From the NCBI GenBank assembly GCA_964558465.1, contig CAZLEF010000030.1, positions 11,371-75,370 on the forward strand: a stretch of 64,000 bases of DNA, given 5' to 3'. This DNA is from JACJYC01 sp964558465. Lineage in GTDB: Bacteria; Bacteroidota; Bacteroidia; Chitinophagales; Saprospiraceae. The notes beneath the pieces are model-generated. The model ran no database searches. It was not told the origin of the DNA and saw only the letters and a program-made list of their open reading frames with translations. Below are positions 44,277-52,282 of this stretch, one piece after another; the first letter of the stretch is position 1; each line of letters opens with the position of its first letter. Made by a program: the position numbers and the translations under genes.

Positions 44277-45466
44277 GAACTCCTGTAAAGGATTACCTCC
44301 TCCCGGTCTTCCAAAAAAGCCTCCATATCCGCCCGTTCAATCTCAGGCAACTCCTCAAAATGGCCGTAGTTTTCGACCCAGCGCCGCAGCCGGTCCGTAC
44401 CATTGAGCATATCAATGGGCATCATATCATATTCGTATTCAAAAGGCGGTTGCCGCCATTGGAACGAAGGGCCGAGTATCCGGTACATTTCACGGCAGAG
44501 CAACTGGCCGGTTTTCCAGGGTTGGAAGATGGATGCGTCGGTAACGTGCAATTGATAAGCGCCGCTGAGGCGGCCCTGGTGTTTTTCAAAAGTGGGTTGA
44601 AAGGCGGTCGGTCGCAGGGAACATCCCCGAATGCCGGATTCTTTAAAAACTGCCTCAAAACGGGCGAGGTGTCGGAACGGCTCCAGGTCCGGGTGGCCGA
44701 ATAACTCAAAAGGCCGGGTGGTCCCCCTGCCTTCCGAGAGGGAAGTACCTTCAAAAATAACCGTTCCGGGGAAAACCATTGCGGTTTCCAGGCCCGGCAT
44801 ATTGGGCGACGGTAAAACCCAGGGTAGGCCCGTTTCCGCGAAACCCATGACCCGGCGCCAGCCTTTCATGGGAATGATTTCCAGGTCAACGTCCATGTTT
44901 TCCAGGTTTTTGGCCAGGAGGGCCAACTCGCCGATGGTCATGCCGTGCCGCATGGGAACCGGTAACAGCCCGATATAGGATGCAAACGCCGGATCAAGCG
45001 GGTTTCCTTCAATCCGGTCGCCTCCCAGGGGATTGGGCCGGTCCAGCACTACCAGGCGGATATCGCTTCCGGCGCAGGCGCGCATCATCAAAATGAGGGT
45101 AGAGATGTAGGTATAGGCCCGGCACCCCACCTCCTGGAGGTCAACAAGGATCGTATCGAGCCCTTCCAGCATTTCCATGGTTGGGGTGCGGGTTTCGGAA
45201 TACAGGCTGTAAACCGGGACTTTTAAGAATGGATGGACAAAATGCCCGGATTCCAACATATTATCCTGAACGTCTGAAAAAAGGCCGTGTTGCGGGGAGA
45301 ACAGCCTCTTTAGACGTGCGCCGAAAACGGAGGCCATCACTTGTACCCCCGATCTCAGCTTACCATCCACACTGGCGTTATGGCAAAGATAGGCGACGCT
45401 GCCTTTGAATCGCTGGGCTATCCCGGGATCATTTGCCAGGCGGTCCAGACCGGTTGAAGTTTTCAT
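44270..45466 (-). CDS. namZ: DUF1343 family protein, NamZ-type exo-beta-N-acetylmuramidase
   Basis: About 398 residues from the ATG at 45466 (a TTG at 45484 would add six). The family is DUF1343, whose characterised member NamZ removes terminal MurNAc from peptidoglycan fragments (GH171). Hallmarks: LCHNASVDGKLRSG near the start, FSPQHGLFSDVQDNM, DTILVDLQEVGCRAYTYIST, VLDRPNPLGG, MRHGMTIGELA, and PSPNMPGLETAMVFPGTVIF followed by EGTSLSEGRGT. No signal peptide is seen, so it would be cytoplasmic, unlike most members that carry one. Likely role: recycling of cell-wall sugars. The symbol is by family similarity. Confidence 0.85.
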   Translation of the reverse strand: MKTSTGLDRLANDPGIAQRFKGSVAYLCHNASVDGKLRSGVQVMASVFGARLKRLFSPQHGLFSDVQDNMLESGHFVHPFLKVPVYSLYSETRTPTMEMLEGLDTILVDLQEVGCRAYTYISTLILMMRACAGSDIRLVVLDRPNPLGGDRIEGNPLDPAFASYIGLLPVPMRHGMTIGELALLAKNLENMDVDLEIIPMKGWRRVMGFAETGLPWVLPSPNMPGLETAMVFPGTVIFEGTSLSEGRGTTRPFELFGHPDLEPFRHLARFEAVFKESGIRGCSLRPTAFQPTFEKHQGRLSGAYQLHVTDASIFQPWKTGQLLCREMYRILGPSFQWRQPPFEYEYDMMPIDMLNGTDRLRRWVENYGHFEELPEIERADMEAFLEDREEVILYRSSL

Positions 45467-45563
45467 GAAACGAAAGGTAAACAATTGCTGCTTACAAAGG
45501 AATTATTAACGGAGGTCTTTCAAAAAAGTAATGGAGATTTTAAGGAAGAACGAAAAGGAGAAG

Positions 45564-45635
45564 AAAAAAAAAGCTCCTACAACAGGGGAGGCAATTCGGA
45601 TGTAGGAGCCTGAACATACTATGAGAAAACTACAC
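45564..45635 (-). ncRNA. Candidate small RNA with own promoter and terminator
   Basis: On the reverse strand a good promoter (TTTG at 45669-45666, 17-bp spacer, TAACTTTG at 45648-45641) is followed by only about 70 bases before an intrinsic terminator: TGTAGGAGC and its partner (stem 45573-45581 with 45601-45609) followed by nine T (45572-45564). No ORF of useful length lies in it. The unit looks like an independent small RNA gene downstream of the T9SS protein gene. I do not recognise an RNA family. Confidence 0.55.
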
Positions 45636-45640
45636 AATTG

Positions 45641-45669
45641 CAAAGTTAATCGCTGGATACCATATCAAA
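45641..45669 (-). promoter_or_regulatory. Promoter of the candidate small RNA
   Basis: TTTG, 17 bp, TAACTTTG on the reverse strand: both boxes and the spacing fit the Bacteroidota consensus exactly. Confidence 0.65.
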
Positions 45670-45823
45670 TCCGGGTAATTACGCAAAGGGCGCTATCCGC
45701 TCCCCTGTGGTAGGTTTGAATTAGAAAATGGAAATTGGTTGGAAGTAGTGTGTTAAAGTTTAAGTCGCTGATTTTCAGTATTTTAATGAATTTTAAATAC
45801 CGGGATATGTGATCCGGTAAAAT
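45670..45823. other. Spacer without recognisable gene
   Basis: Between the small-RNA promoter and the terminator of the T9SS gene I see only a short palindrome, TACCGG...CCGGTA (45799-45818). No ORF is supported. Confidence 0.5.
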
Positions 45824-45861
45824 ACAAAGCCGCTCCTCCGTTTCCGGAAGAGCGGCTTTGT
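45824..45861 (-). terminator. Strong stem-loop, likely terminator of the T9SS gene
   Basis: ACAAAGCCGCTC (45824-45835) pairs perfectly with GAGCGGCTTTGT (45850-45861). On the reverse strand it is followed by ATTTTA. It lies 150 bp past the stop of the 46012-47997 gene, beyond the repeat arrays. Confidence 0.6.
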
Positions 45862-45875
45862 CAATCGAATCAATT

Positions 45876-46008
45876 GTTGATGCGTTGATGCCTTGATTTG
45901 TTGATGCGAAGAATCGAATCAATCCAATCCCCGCCCGGTCTAAGGCCGAGGCGGGTAAAAATCGAATCAATCGAATCAATCGAATCAATCGAATCAATCG
46001 AATCAATT
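45876..46008. repeat. Octamer GTTGATNN and nonamer GAATCAATC arrays
   Basis: Four 8-bp units (GTTGATGC, GTTGATGC, CTTGATTT, GTTGATGC) at 45876-45907, then about five copies of a 9-bp unit, GAATCAATC, at 45964-46008, ending 3 bp before the stop codon of the reverse-strand gene at 46012. The first array shares its word with those at 37369 and 57390. Confidence 0.85.
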
Positions 46009-46011
46009 ATA

Positions 46012-47997
46012 TCAATCCTTCACCACCTTAAACACCCGCTGTTCCAACACCGATTCGACCCTGAGGTAATAAACGCCTTTGGGCAGATCTTTGAGCGACA
46101 GGGTTTCGGTGACATTTTCAACCGGGCCCAGATTGCGGCCCAGCGCTTCCTGGCCGAGGCCGTTAAGCAGGCGCAGGGTGGTGGCTTGTCCCTGGAAACC
46201 CGCCAGGTTGACGTTGAGTTCATCCCGGGTCGGGTTGGGGAAGATATCCACCTGTTGGGCGTCGGAGATGCTGTTGCCGGCCGGCCGGCTCGGGATTTGC
46301 GTACCGGTGGTGCTGACGTTGCTGAAAACGGCGGTAGTGATATCAACCGGGTTATAGCTTTCGGCGTACATGCCCACCTGGATGCAGGAGGACATGGTCA
46401 CATTGATGGAGAAAGCAAAAAACCAGGTCGAACCGTCGGGAGAAGAATAGCCGGTAAAAGTATTGCCCGAACGGGTGAGGCGCAGCCAGTTCCTGCCCGG
46501 CGGTACCGGGATCAGGGAAATGGAACTCAGGCCGTTGGTTGTAGTACGGGTTTCGCGGGCCAGGGTGGTGGTCAGCTTGGTTTTTAACCCTACCTTTTTA
46601 GAGCCGCCTGCGTTGGACTCCCGCATCATGATCCCTGCCCAACCCTGGGTTGTAACGCTTTCCGCTTTGACGGTAATAGAGCCGTTGCCGCACATCTGCT
46701 GGTTGACGTAAAACAGCCCGTCGGCGGAAGGCGAGGTCGATCCGTTGGTCGACAGGATATAAGTGGGTTCACCGCACGAAGGATAAGCCGCTTCGCCATT
46801 GGCCGCCCCGATCTCATTGATGCTCCATTCAGCGGGCAGGTCGCCGCCGGCCGCAACGGTCACCGTTTTCGAACAGACGCTGGTATTTCCGCTTTCATCG
46901 GTAGCGATCACATTGATCGATTGGGAACCCAGGGAAGCGCAGGAAACGGTGGCCGGCGAATAGGAAATAGAGACGTCGCCGCAGGCGTCGGAGGCACTGG
47001 CCACCAGTTCGTTACCTTCAAACGTGTACGTACCGTCGGGGCCCAGTTGTACCGACACCGAACCGCCGATGCAGGAAACAGAAGGATCGGTATTGTCCGG
47101 ATTGCAGGGGTCCACACAGGTGGACTCCAGCGAGAAACTGCCGGTTGCCGAACCGAAACCATGTACCAGGATAGAGTAGGTGGTTCCGTTGACGGAGTTG
47201 AAGGTGACCGCCGACCGGAGAGAGCTGAAAGAGCAGCCCGAACCAATGTCGTCGTTGCCGGCCACGCAGACCAGGCTGCCGCAGGCGCCCGAGTACACCC
47301 GCAATTTGGTATCGTAGGTGGTGCCGGCATTACAAAGATTTAATGTGATCGGGAAACCAGTGCCGGTAACCGTATACCAGAGCCCGCCGCCCGTGCCGTC
47401 GCTGGTGCCGCAGAAGGGTGCAACATCAGCAGTGGCGGTGGCGGTGTTACCGCTGACGGGCACCCCGCAGGTGAGCGCGATGGCCCCCGAACAGACGTCG
47501 TTGGCGGGCGGCGGCGCAGCGCAGGTTGCCGTCAATTGAAAAGCGCCGGTATTCGAACTGAAACCATGCACCAATATGCGGTAAGTAGTACCCGCAACAG
47601 AATTGAAGGTAACCCTGGACCTGAGCGTACTGAAAGAGCAGGTAAAGTCGTCGTCGTTGCCGGCTACACAGGTGAATGCCCCGCATGCGCCGGTATAAAC
47701 GCTGAGTTTGGTGTCGTAACCCGTTGCAGCGCAGGTGCTCAGGGTAATGCCGGCCCCGGTGCCCGTGATGGTGTACCATACCCCGGGCGCCGTGTTGGAG
47801 GTAGTACAAGTGCCTGCAGCGTCGAAAGTGGCAGCCACGGTGGTTCCGCTAACAGTTTGACCGCAGGTAATGGCGATTGCGTTGGCGCAAAGGTCATTGG
47901 CCGGCTGAGCAAAAGCGGTATTAGTCGCAAACAGGAAAAAGAAAAGCATAGCAACCGGAAAGGCGCTACACAATTGGTTTGTAATACGTGTTTTCAT
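46012..47997 (-). CDS. Large T9SS-secreted multi-domain protein
   Basis: A 661-residue secreted protein. Signal peptide to AFAQ. Two tandem repeats of about 130 residues follow (each with ANDLCANAIAITCGQTVSGT-like start, VWYTITGTGAGITLSTC, TYDTKL and FTCVAGNDDDFTCSF; second copy near residue 165). They resemble pre-peptidase-like sandwich modules rich in disulfides. Next comes an HYR/Ig-like segment (VSVQLGPDGTYTFEGNELVA), a concanavalin-like (DUF1349-type) domain (GWAGIMMRESNAGGSKKVGL), and the type A T9SS sorting domain VDIFPNPTRDELNVNLAGF with KGVYYLRVE. No catalytic site is evident; probable adhesin or carbohydrate binder. It has a long leader of about 320 nt from the promoter at 48327. 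Confidence 0.87.
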   Translation of the reverse strand: MKTRITNQLCSAFPVAMLFFFLFATNTAFAQPANDLCANAIAITCGQTVSGTTVAATFDAAGTCTTSNTAPGVWYTITGTGAGITLSTCAATGYDTKLSVYTGACGAFTCVAGNDDDFTCSFSTLRSRVTFNSVAGTTYRILVHGFSSNTGAFQLTATCAAPPPANDVCSGAIALTCGVPVSGNTATATADVAPFCGTSDGTGGGLWYTVTGTGFPITLNLCNAGTTYDTKLRVYSGACGSLVCVAGNDDIGSGCSFSSLRSAVTFNSVNGTTYSILVHGFGSATGSFSLESTCVDPCNPDNTDPSVSCIGGSVSVQLGPDGTYTFEGNELVASASDACGDVSISYSPATVSCASLGSQSINVIATDESGNTSVCSKTVTVAAGGDLPAEWSINEIGAANGEAAYPSCGEPTYILSTNGSTSPSADGLFYVNQQMCGNGSITVKAESVTTQGWAGIMMRESNAGGSKKVGLKTKLTTTLARETRTTTNGLSSISLIPVPPGRNWLRLTRSGNTFTGYSSPDGSTWFFAFSINVTMSSCIQVGMYAESYNPVDITTAVFSNVSTTGTQIPSRPAGNSISDAQQVDIFPNPTRDELNVNLAGFQGQATTLRLLNGLGQEALGRNLGPVENVTETLSLKDLPKGVYYLRVESVLEQRVFKVVKD

Positions 47998-48326
47998 ACA
48001 TAAAAATTTTTAATCCTGAATAATTTGGAATCTATTTAAAGCCGGTCCGGATGGACAGGGCTGTAAATCAGGCAAAAACCAGGTATTTGGCCTGTTTGCG
48101 GCCATTGCCATTCAAAAACCGGTTTGGGATGGGAGACTAAACCTGCACTTGCCTTTTCGGGCCAAACTGATTAATGGTTTGTTTATGCGGAGCGCATTAA
48201 AAAACATCTTTGCCAAAAGGCCAATGATCCATGAATATCCTGCAATAATTTCCAGTCGAATGGTGAAGAAAAACCGCTCAAAGTATTAAAAGGAAGGAAG
48301 TTTTGTCAAAAGCGCCTTTTGCTTAG
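47998..48326 (-). other. Long leader of the T9SS gene
   Basis: About 325 bases between the promoter at 48327-48356 and the ATG at 47997. No ORF or known RNA motif is recognised. The sequence has no obvious tandem arrays, unlike other spacers here. Confidence 0.4.
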
Positions 48327-48356
48327 CAAATATAGGAATATTTACATATCTGCAAA
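48327..48356 (-). promoter_or_regulatory. Promoter of the 46012-47997 gene
   Basis: On the reverse strand TTTG (48356-48353), 18 bp, TATATTTG (48334-48327): a full match to the Bacteroidota consensus. Transcription would begin near 48320. Confidence 0.68.
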
Positions 48357-48503
48357 TTTTTTAACTGTTTTTTTTGTCGAATATATAACAATTATGATTT
48401 TAAGGCTCAACCGGATGCCTGACAAGAGGAAACTCCGGTTCCCAGGAGGAAAACTACCTCAAATCAGCAGGATTTCGTAACATTGCCCAAATTTTGAGAA
48501 CGT

Positions 48504-49343
48504 ATGGAACTGGTAATGCCCAATCTGGCCAGCGCCGAGGTGTGGATCAGTCTTCTGACCCTGACTTTCCTGGAGATTGTCCTCGGTATCGATAATATTA
48601 TTTTCATTTCTATATCCGCCAACCGGTTGCCGGACAAGGACCAGCCCAAGGCCACCAATATCGGCCTGCTGCTGGCGATGGTCCTGCGCATCGGCCTGTT
48701 GTTCGGCGTCACCTGGCTGGTGGCCATGGAGGCAGCCTGGTTCCATGTCGACTGGGGCTGGTTCAGCGGCGGATTTTCGGGTCAAAGCCTGATCCTGATC
48801 GCCGGCGGGATCTTCCTCCTCTACAAAAGTACGACGGAGATCCACCACAAACTGGAGGGAGACGACCATCTCAAAGGGACCGATACCCATAAAAAATCCA
48901 CTTTGTCCAACGTAATTCTTCAAATCACATTGATCAATATCGTTTTTTCCTTCGATTCTATCCTCACTGCGGTAGGTATGACAAACGGGATATACGGAGC
49001 GCTGGTCATCATGATCATCGCTGTGGTCATTTCGGTCCTGATCATGATGTTGTTTGCCACGCCGGTTGCCCGTTTTGTCAATAAACATCCGACCATCCAG
49101 ATGTTGGGCCTGGCGTTCCTGATCCTGATCGGTTTTATGCTGATCATTGAAGGCGGCCACCTGGCGCATGTCGTGCTTGCCGGCGCTCCTATCGGGGCGG
49201 TACCCAAAGGTTACCTGTATTTTGCCATCGCCTTCTCCTTGTTTGTGGAATTCCTGAACTTGCGCCTCAGACGGCGTCAGAAACCGGTACAATTACACGG
49301 GGCACAGGAGGAAGCGGCCCGGGAGGGACTTTTGAATAATTGA
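48504..49343 (+). CDS. TerC family integral membrane protein
   Basis: A 279-residue inner-membrane protein of the TerC/Alx-like family with seven or eight helices. Conserved acidic motifs within helices are present: LEIVLGIDNIIFISISANRL and INIVFSFDSILTAVGM, and the partial repeat between the two halves is clear. Members move manganese or other divalent ions, often to supply secreted enzymes or protect from metal stress; tellurite resistance is only a historical name. A cytoplasmic tail rich in Arg/Glu follows. A 40-bp near-perfect hairpin starts at its stop codon. Confidence 0.92.
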   Translation: MELVMPNLASAEVWISLLTLTFLEIVLGIDNIIFISISANRLPDKDQPKATNIGLLLAMVLRIGLLFGVTWLVAMEAAWFHVDWGWFSGGFSGQSLILIAGGIFLLYKSTTEIHHKLEGDDHLKGTDTHKKSTLSNVILQITLINIVFSFDSILTAVGMTNGIYGALVIMIIAVVISVLIMMLFATPVARFVNKHPTIQMLGLAFLILIGFMLIIEGGHLAHVVLAGAPIGAVPKGYLYFAIAFSLFVEFLNLRLRRRQKPVQLHGAQEEAAREGLLNN

Positions 49344-49426
49344 TTCGATTGATCCGATTGATTGGATTGATCCGATTGGACTCGTGCCAATCGAATCATT
49401 CCAATCAATCCAGTCAATCGAATCAA
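49340..49426. repeat. 40-bp near-perfect hairpin of GATTGATCC-type units
   Basis: Left arm 49340-49379 and right arm 49387-49426 match in 35 of 40 positions after inversion, with a 7-base loop ACTCGTG. Each arm is made of degenerate short units (GATTGATCC, GATTGATTG). The left arm overlaps the TerC stop codon (49341-49343). It could block transcription or protect mRNA ends. Confidence 0.85.
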
Positions 49427-49465
49427 TAAAAGAATAGTAACATTATTTATTTTCGCCAATTGCAT

Positions 49466-50887
49466 ATGCATTGGAAACCGCTCCTCATTCTGGTCATAGC
49501 CGCAGTGGCCCTGCGTTTTTTCTCTTTTTTCCCCAGTGTGCTGGATCACGATGAGTCGACTTATATCCTTATTGGAAAAAACTTGTTTTCCGGGGATACT
49601 TATTTTATAGATTCTATCGACACCAAACCCATTGGCATCTTTCTGCTGTATGCCTTTTTTCATTTTGTGGCCGGCGATTCCATATTTTTGATTCGTTTGC
49701 TGGCCGCCGTTTGGGTAGGGTTGACCGCCTACGGACTTTTCCGGGTAGCCGGCAAAGTGTATGGAAAAAACGGCGGCGACAGCATAGGTTGGGCAGCCGG
49801 TATTATCTACCTTTTTTTATCTTCTACCTGGGTTTTTTTGGGTTTAAGCCCCAATACCGAACTGTTTTTTAACCTGTTCACTGTACTCGCGGTGCTTTTG
49901 TGGTACAACGACCACGCAATCTGGCGTTTTGTTTTGGCAGGTTTTATGCTGGGCTTAGGGTTTGTTATCAAATATGTTACCCTGTTCGATGCAACCGCCT
50001 TTGGTTTGTTTATATTGTGGTTTGCCTGGCGGGACAAACAACCCGTCTTTCCTCTTTTACTCAGGCTTTTTGCCTTGGGTGCAGGCATGGCAATTCCGTT
50101 CCTGGCAGTCATTTTTTATTACTACTCCATAGGGCGCCTCGAAACCTTGTGGTTTTACACCTTTGAAGTGACCGGCAAATACCTGGTAGACAAAATTTGG
50201 TGGAAGAGCGTTATCTTCCTCTTCGACTTTCCACTCAGATTTTTACCGTTTACGATCCTGGCAGTTTACAGTTTTGCCGAACGGACGCCCGAAGAAAGGC
50301 GCTTTCACAGTTTACTGATACTCTGGATCATCCTCGACCTGATCGTTATCTCCTTACCGGGAAAGCTGTTTCTTCATTATTTTATTCCGTTGATGCTGCC
50401 GTTGAGTTTGATGGCGGCAGGGTTTTTCCACCCGGACAAGCAGAAAGTACAATGGCTCAGGCGCTTGCCCCCAAGATTGAAGGTCGCGGCGGTGGCCGGT
50501 CTGGGGCTCCTGGTTGCAGGTATCCAGGTCATTGAATTGTACAACCAGCCGGATCAACCGCGCCGGATCGCCGAGTATCTTCGCCCCCGATTATCCCCCA
50601 ATGACGGGATCTATACAGGCAATTATCACCATATTCTTTATTTGTTGTTGGATAAAAAAAGTCCAACACCGTATGTGCACACTTCATTGTTATGGGACCA
50701 GCACCATGTGAACGCCCTGGGGGTGGATCTGGCCAATGAAGCGGAAAAGATTTTGGACCAAAAACCTAAATTTGTGCTGGTCCGGAATTATTTCCCTGAA
50801 AATGCACTTTCAAAAGCCATTTTTGCTCGCTACGAACCAATGCATACATTTGAAAACGGGGTGATTTTGCTAAAAGAAAAACAATAA
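49466..50887 (+). CDS. Glycosyltransferase family 39-type membrane protein
   Basis: About 473 residues with ten or more membrane helices, starting at the ATG at 49466 (a TTG six bases earlier is possible). The first extracytoplasmic loop carries the PMT/ArnT motif LDHDESTYILIGKNLFSG with D27 and D29-E30, the catalytic acidic pair for transfer from a lipid-linked sugar. A second family word is IDTKPIGIFLLYAFFHFVAG. It probably transfers a sugar from an undecaprenyl- or polyprenyl-phosphate donor to a lipid or protein on the outer side of the inner membrane. A GT4 enzyme follows 59 bp later, so both may act in one surface glycan pathway. Confidence 0.87.
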   Translation: MHWKPLLILVIAAVALRFFSFFPSVLDHDESTYILIGKNLFSGDTYFIDSIDTKPIGIFLLYAFFHFVAGDSIFLIRLLAAVWVGLTAYGLFRVAGKVYGKNGGDSIGWAAGIIYLFLSSTWVFLGLSPNTELFFNLFTVLAVLLWYNDHAIWRFVLAGFMLGLGFVIKYVTLFDATAFGLFILWFAWRDKQPVFPLLLRLFALGAGMAIPFLAVIFYYYSIGRLETLWFYTFEVTGKYLVDKIWWKSVIFLFDFPLRFLPFTILAVYSFAERTPEERRFHSLLILWIILDLIVISLPGKLFLHYFIPLMLPLSLMAAGFFHPDKQKVQWLRRLPPRLKVAAVAGLGLLVAGIQVIELYNQPDQPRRIAEYLRPRLSPNDGIYTGNYHHILYLLLDKKSPTPYVHTSLLWDQHHVNALGVDLANEAEKILDQKPKFVLVRNYFPENALSKAIFARYEPMHTFENGVILLKEKQ

Positions 50888-50946
50888 CGGCCGTTATCCG
50901 GCTTTTGCATTTTACATTTGCATTTTTACATTTTGACTTTCCTTCC

Positions 50947-52068
50947 ATGGCCATCCGGGTGCTAGTCGTCAGTTCTTACAAGGATACCTACAACGCCGTA
51001 CGGCCTGAGGGCGAAATGCTCATCGGGTTGCACCGGCAAGGCGTGGATATCCAGGTCATGACCCAGGGGGATTCCGATTTTGCCGCCCGTTTCAGGGAGG
51101 TAGGCATCCGGGTGATCGATTTTCACCCGTCAAAAAAATTTGATCCGGAGGCCGTCCGGAGGATCAGAGCCGAAATCATCGGTCAGGACCGCCAAATCCT
51201 GCACCTGTTCAACAACAAAGCCATCCGCAACGGGATTGCGGCCGCACGCGGATTGCCGGTCAAGGTGGCAACCTACCGCGGATACACCGGTAATATCCAC
51301 TGGTGGAACCCGGCCAGTTACCTTACCCATCTGAACCCGCGTGTCGACAAGATCACCTGCGTTTCGGATGCGGTCAAAGAATCACTCGAGCAACAACTTT
51401 TTTTCCCGAAAGGAAAAGCGGTGACCGTCAGCAAAGGGCATGACCCCGCCTGGTACGCCGGTGTGCAAAAGACCAGCCTCCGCGAATTTAACCTGCCGGA
51501 AGGAGCGGTTGTCCTTGCCGTTGTAGCCAATGCGCGCCGGATGAAAGGCATCCCTTACCTGGTCCAGGCAACCCATTGTTTACCGCCTGATCTGCCGCTC
51601 TGTTTTCTCATGATCGGAAGGGGATTACAAAGGCCTGCTCTTGAGCGGCAAATCGCGGGATCTCCGTACCGGGATCGTTTTGTTTTTACCGGATTTCGCG
51701 CGGATGTTTTATCTTTGGTCAAGTCCTGTGATGCCAGCATCCTGCCATCCGTAAAGGGGGAAGGTTTGTCGAAGGTTTTGCTCGAATCCATGTTCCTGGG
51801 GGTTCCTTCTGTGATGACCGATATCGGCGGCAACCGGGGCCTGGGGATCAATGGAAAAACCGTTTTGATCGTGCCTCCCAGGGACCCTGCATCACTGGCG
51901 GAGGCCATAACCCGCCTGGTCGAAAACCCGGATCTGAGGGCGGCCATCGGGAAAGGCGGCCGGGAATTTGTGGCAGAACATTTTAACCTGGACCGGTCGG
52001 TAGCGGAAATGAAGGAGGTTTATGATTCGTTGATGCGAGGGTTTGAGGATGTGCGTGCCACGCCATAG
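50947..52068 (+). CDS. Glycosyltransferase family 4 (GT-B) enzyme
   Basis: About 373 residues from the ATG at 50947. Typical GT-B organisation: N-terminal domain (VLVVSSYKDTYNAVRPEGEM, HLFNNKAIRNGIAAARGLPV, CVSDAVKESLEQ), linker, and C-terminal nucleotide-sugar domain (VLAVVANARRMKGIPYLVQA, DRFVFTGFRADVLSLVKSCD, then the EX7E-type motif GEGLSKVLLESMFLGVPSVM). It is a cytoplasmic retaining enzyme using a UDP- or GDP-sugar. Its stop codon overlaps the first of three CCACGCC palindromes. Confidence 0.9.
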   Translation: MAIRVLVVSSYKDTYNAVRPEGEMLIGLHRQGVDIQVMTQGDSDFAARFREVGIRVIDFHPSKKFDPEAVRRIRAEIIGQDRQILHLFNNKAIRNGIAAARGLPVKVATYRGYTGNIHWWNPASYLTHLNPRVDKITCVSDAVKESLEQQLFFPKGKAVTVSKGHDPAWYAGVQKTSLREFNLPEGAVVLAVVANARRMKGIPYLVQATHCLPPDLPLCFLMIGRGLQRPALERQIAGSPYRDRFVFTGFRADVLSLVKSCDASILPSVKGEGLSKVLLESMFLGVPSVMTDIGGNRGLGINGKTVLIVPPRDPASLAEAITRLVENPDLRAAIGKGGREFVAEHFNLDRSVAEMKEVYDSLMRGFEDVRATP

Positions 52069-52133
52069 GCGTGGAGGATGTGCGTGCCACGCCACAGGCG
52101 TGGAGGATGCTGCCTGCCACGCCACCGGCGTGG
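52058..52133. repeat. Three tandem CCACGCC/GGCGTGG palindromes
   Basis: CCACGCC-N3-GGCGTGG occurs at 52058-52074, 52087-52103 and 52117-52133, so with a 29-30 bp period; the middle three bases vary (ATA, ACA, ACC) while the stems stay the same. Single copies occur at 63917-63932 (perfect) and, with one change, at 57424. Confidence 0.9.
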
Positions 52134-52190
52134 AGGTTGCGACGGCCTCCGTTTTCAATCCAAACAATCCCCCGAAGGGGGCCTTCGGAC

Positions 52191-52282
52191 AATCAATCCA
52201 AACAATCCAATCAATCCAAACAATCCAAACCAATCCAAACCAATCCAATCCAAACCAAACCAATCCAATCAATCCAATCAAT
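52191..52282. repeat. AATCCAAAC/AATCAATCC array
   Basis: Ninety bases of head-to-tail short units (AATCCAAACC, AATCCAATC and variants) that end immediately before the ATG of the gene at 52283. A CCCCCGAAGGGGG hairpin (52169-52181) precedes it. Confidence 0.85.

Noticed and set aside
46921..47343. Frames opposite the large T9SS protein
   Set aside because: Antisense to a gene with signal peptide, repeats and sorting domain; no motifs.
48504..49343. Tellurite resistance determinant
   Set aside because: TerC-family proteins without terB/D/Z neighbours are usually metal transporters; no ter cluster is present.
52043..52282. N-terminal extension of the FGE-fold protein
   Set aside because: It translates the CCACGCC palindromes and the AATCCAAAC array; a signal peptide starts at 52283.
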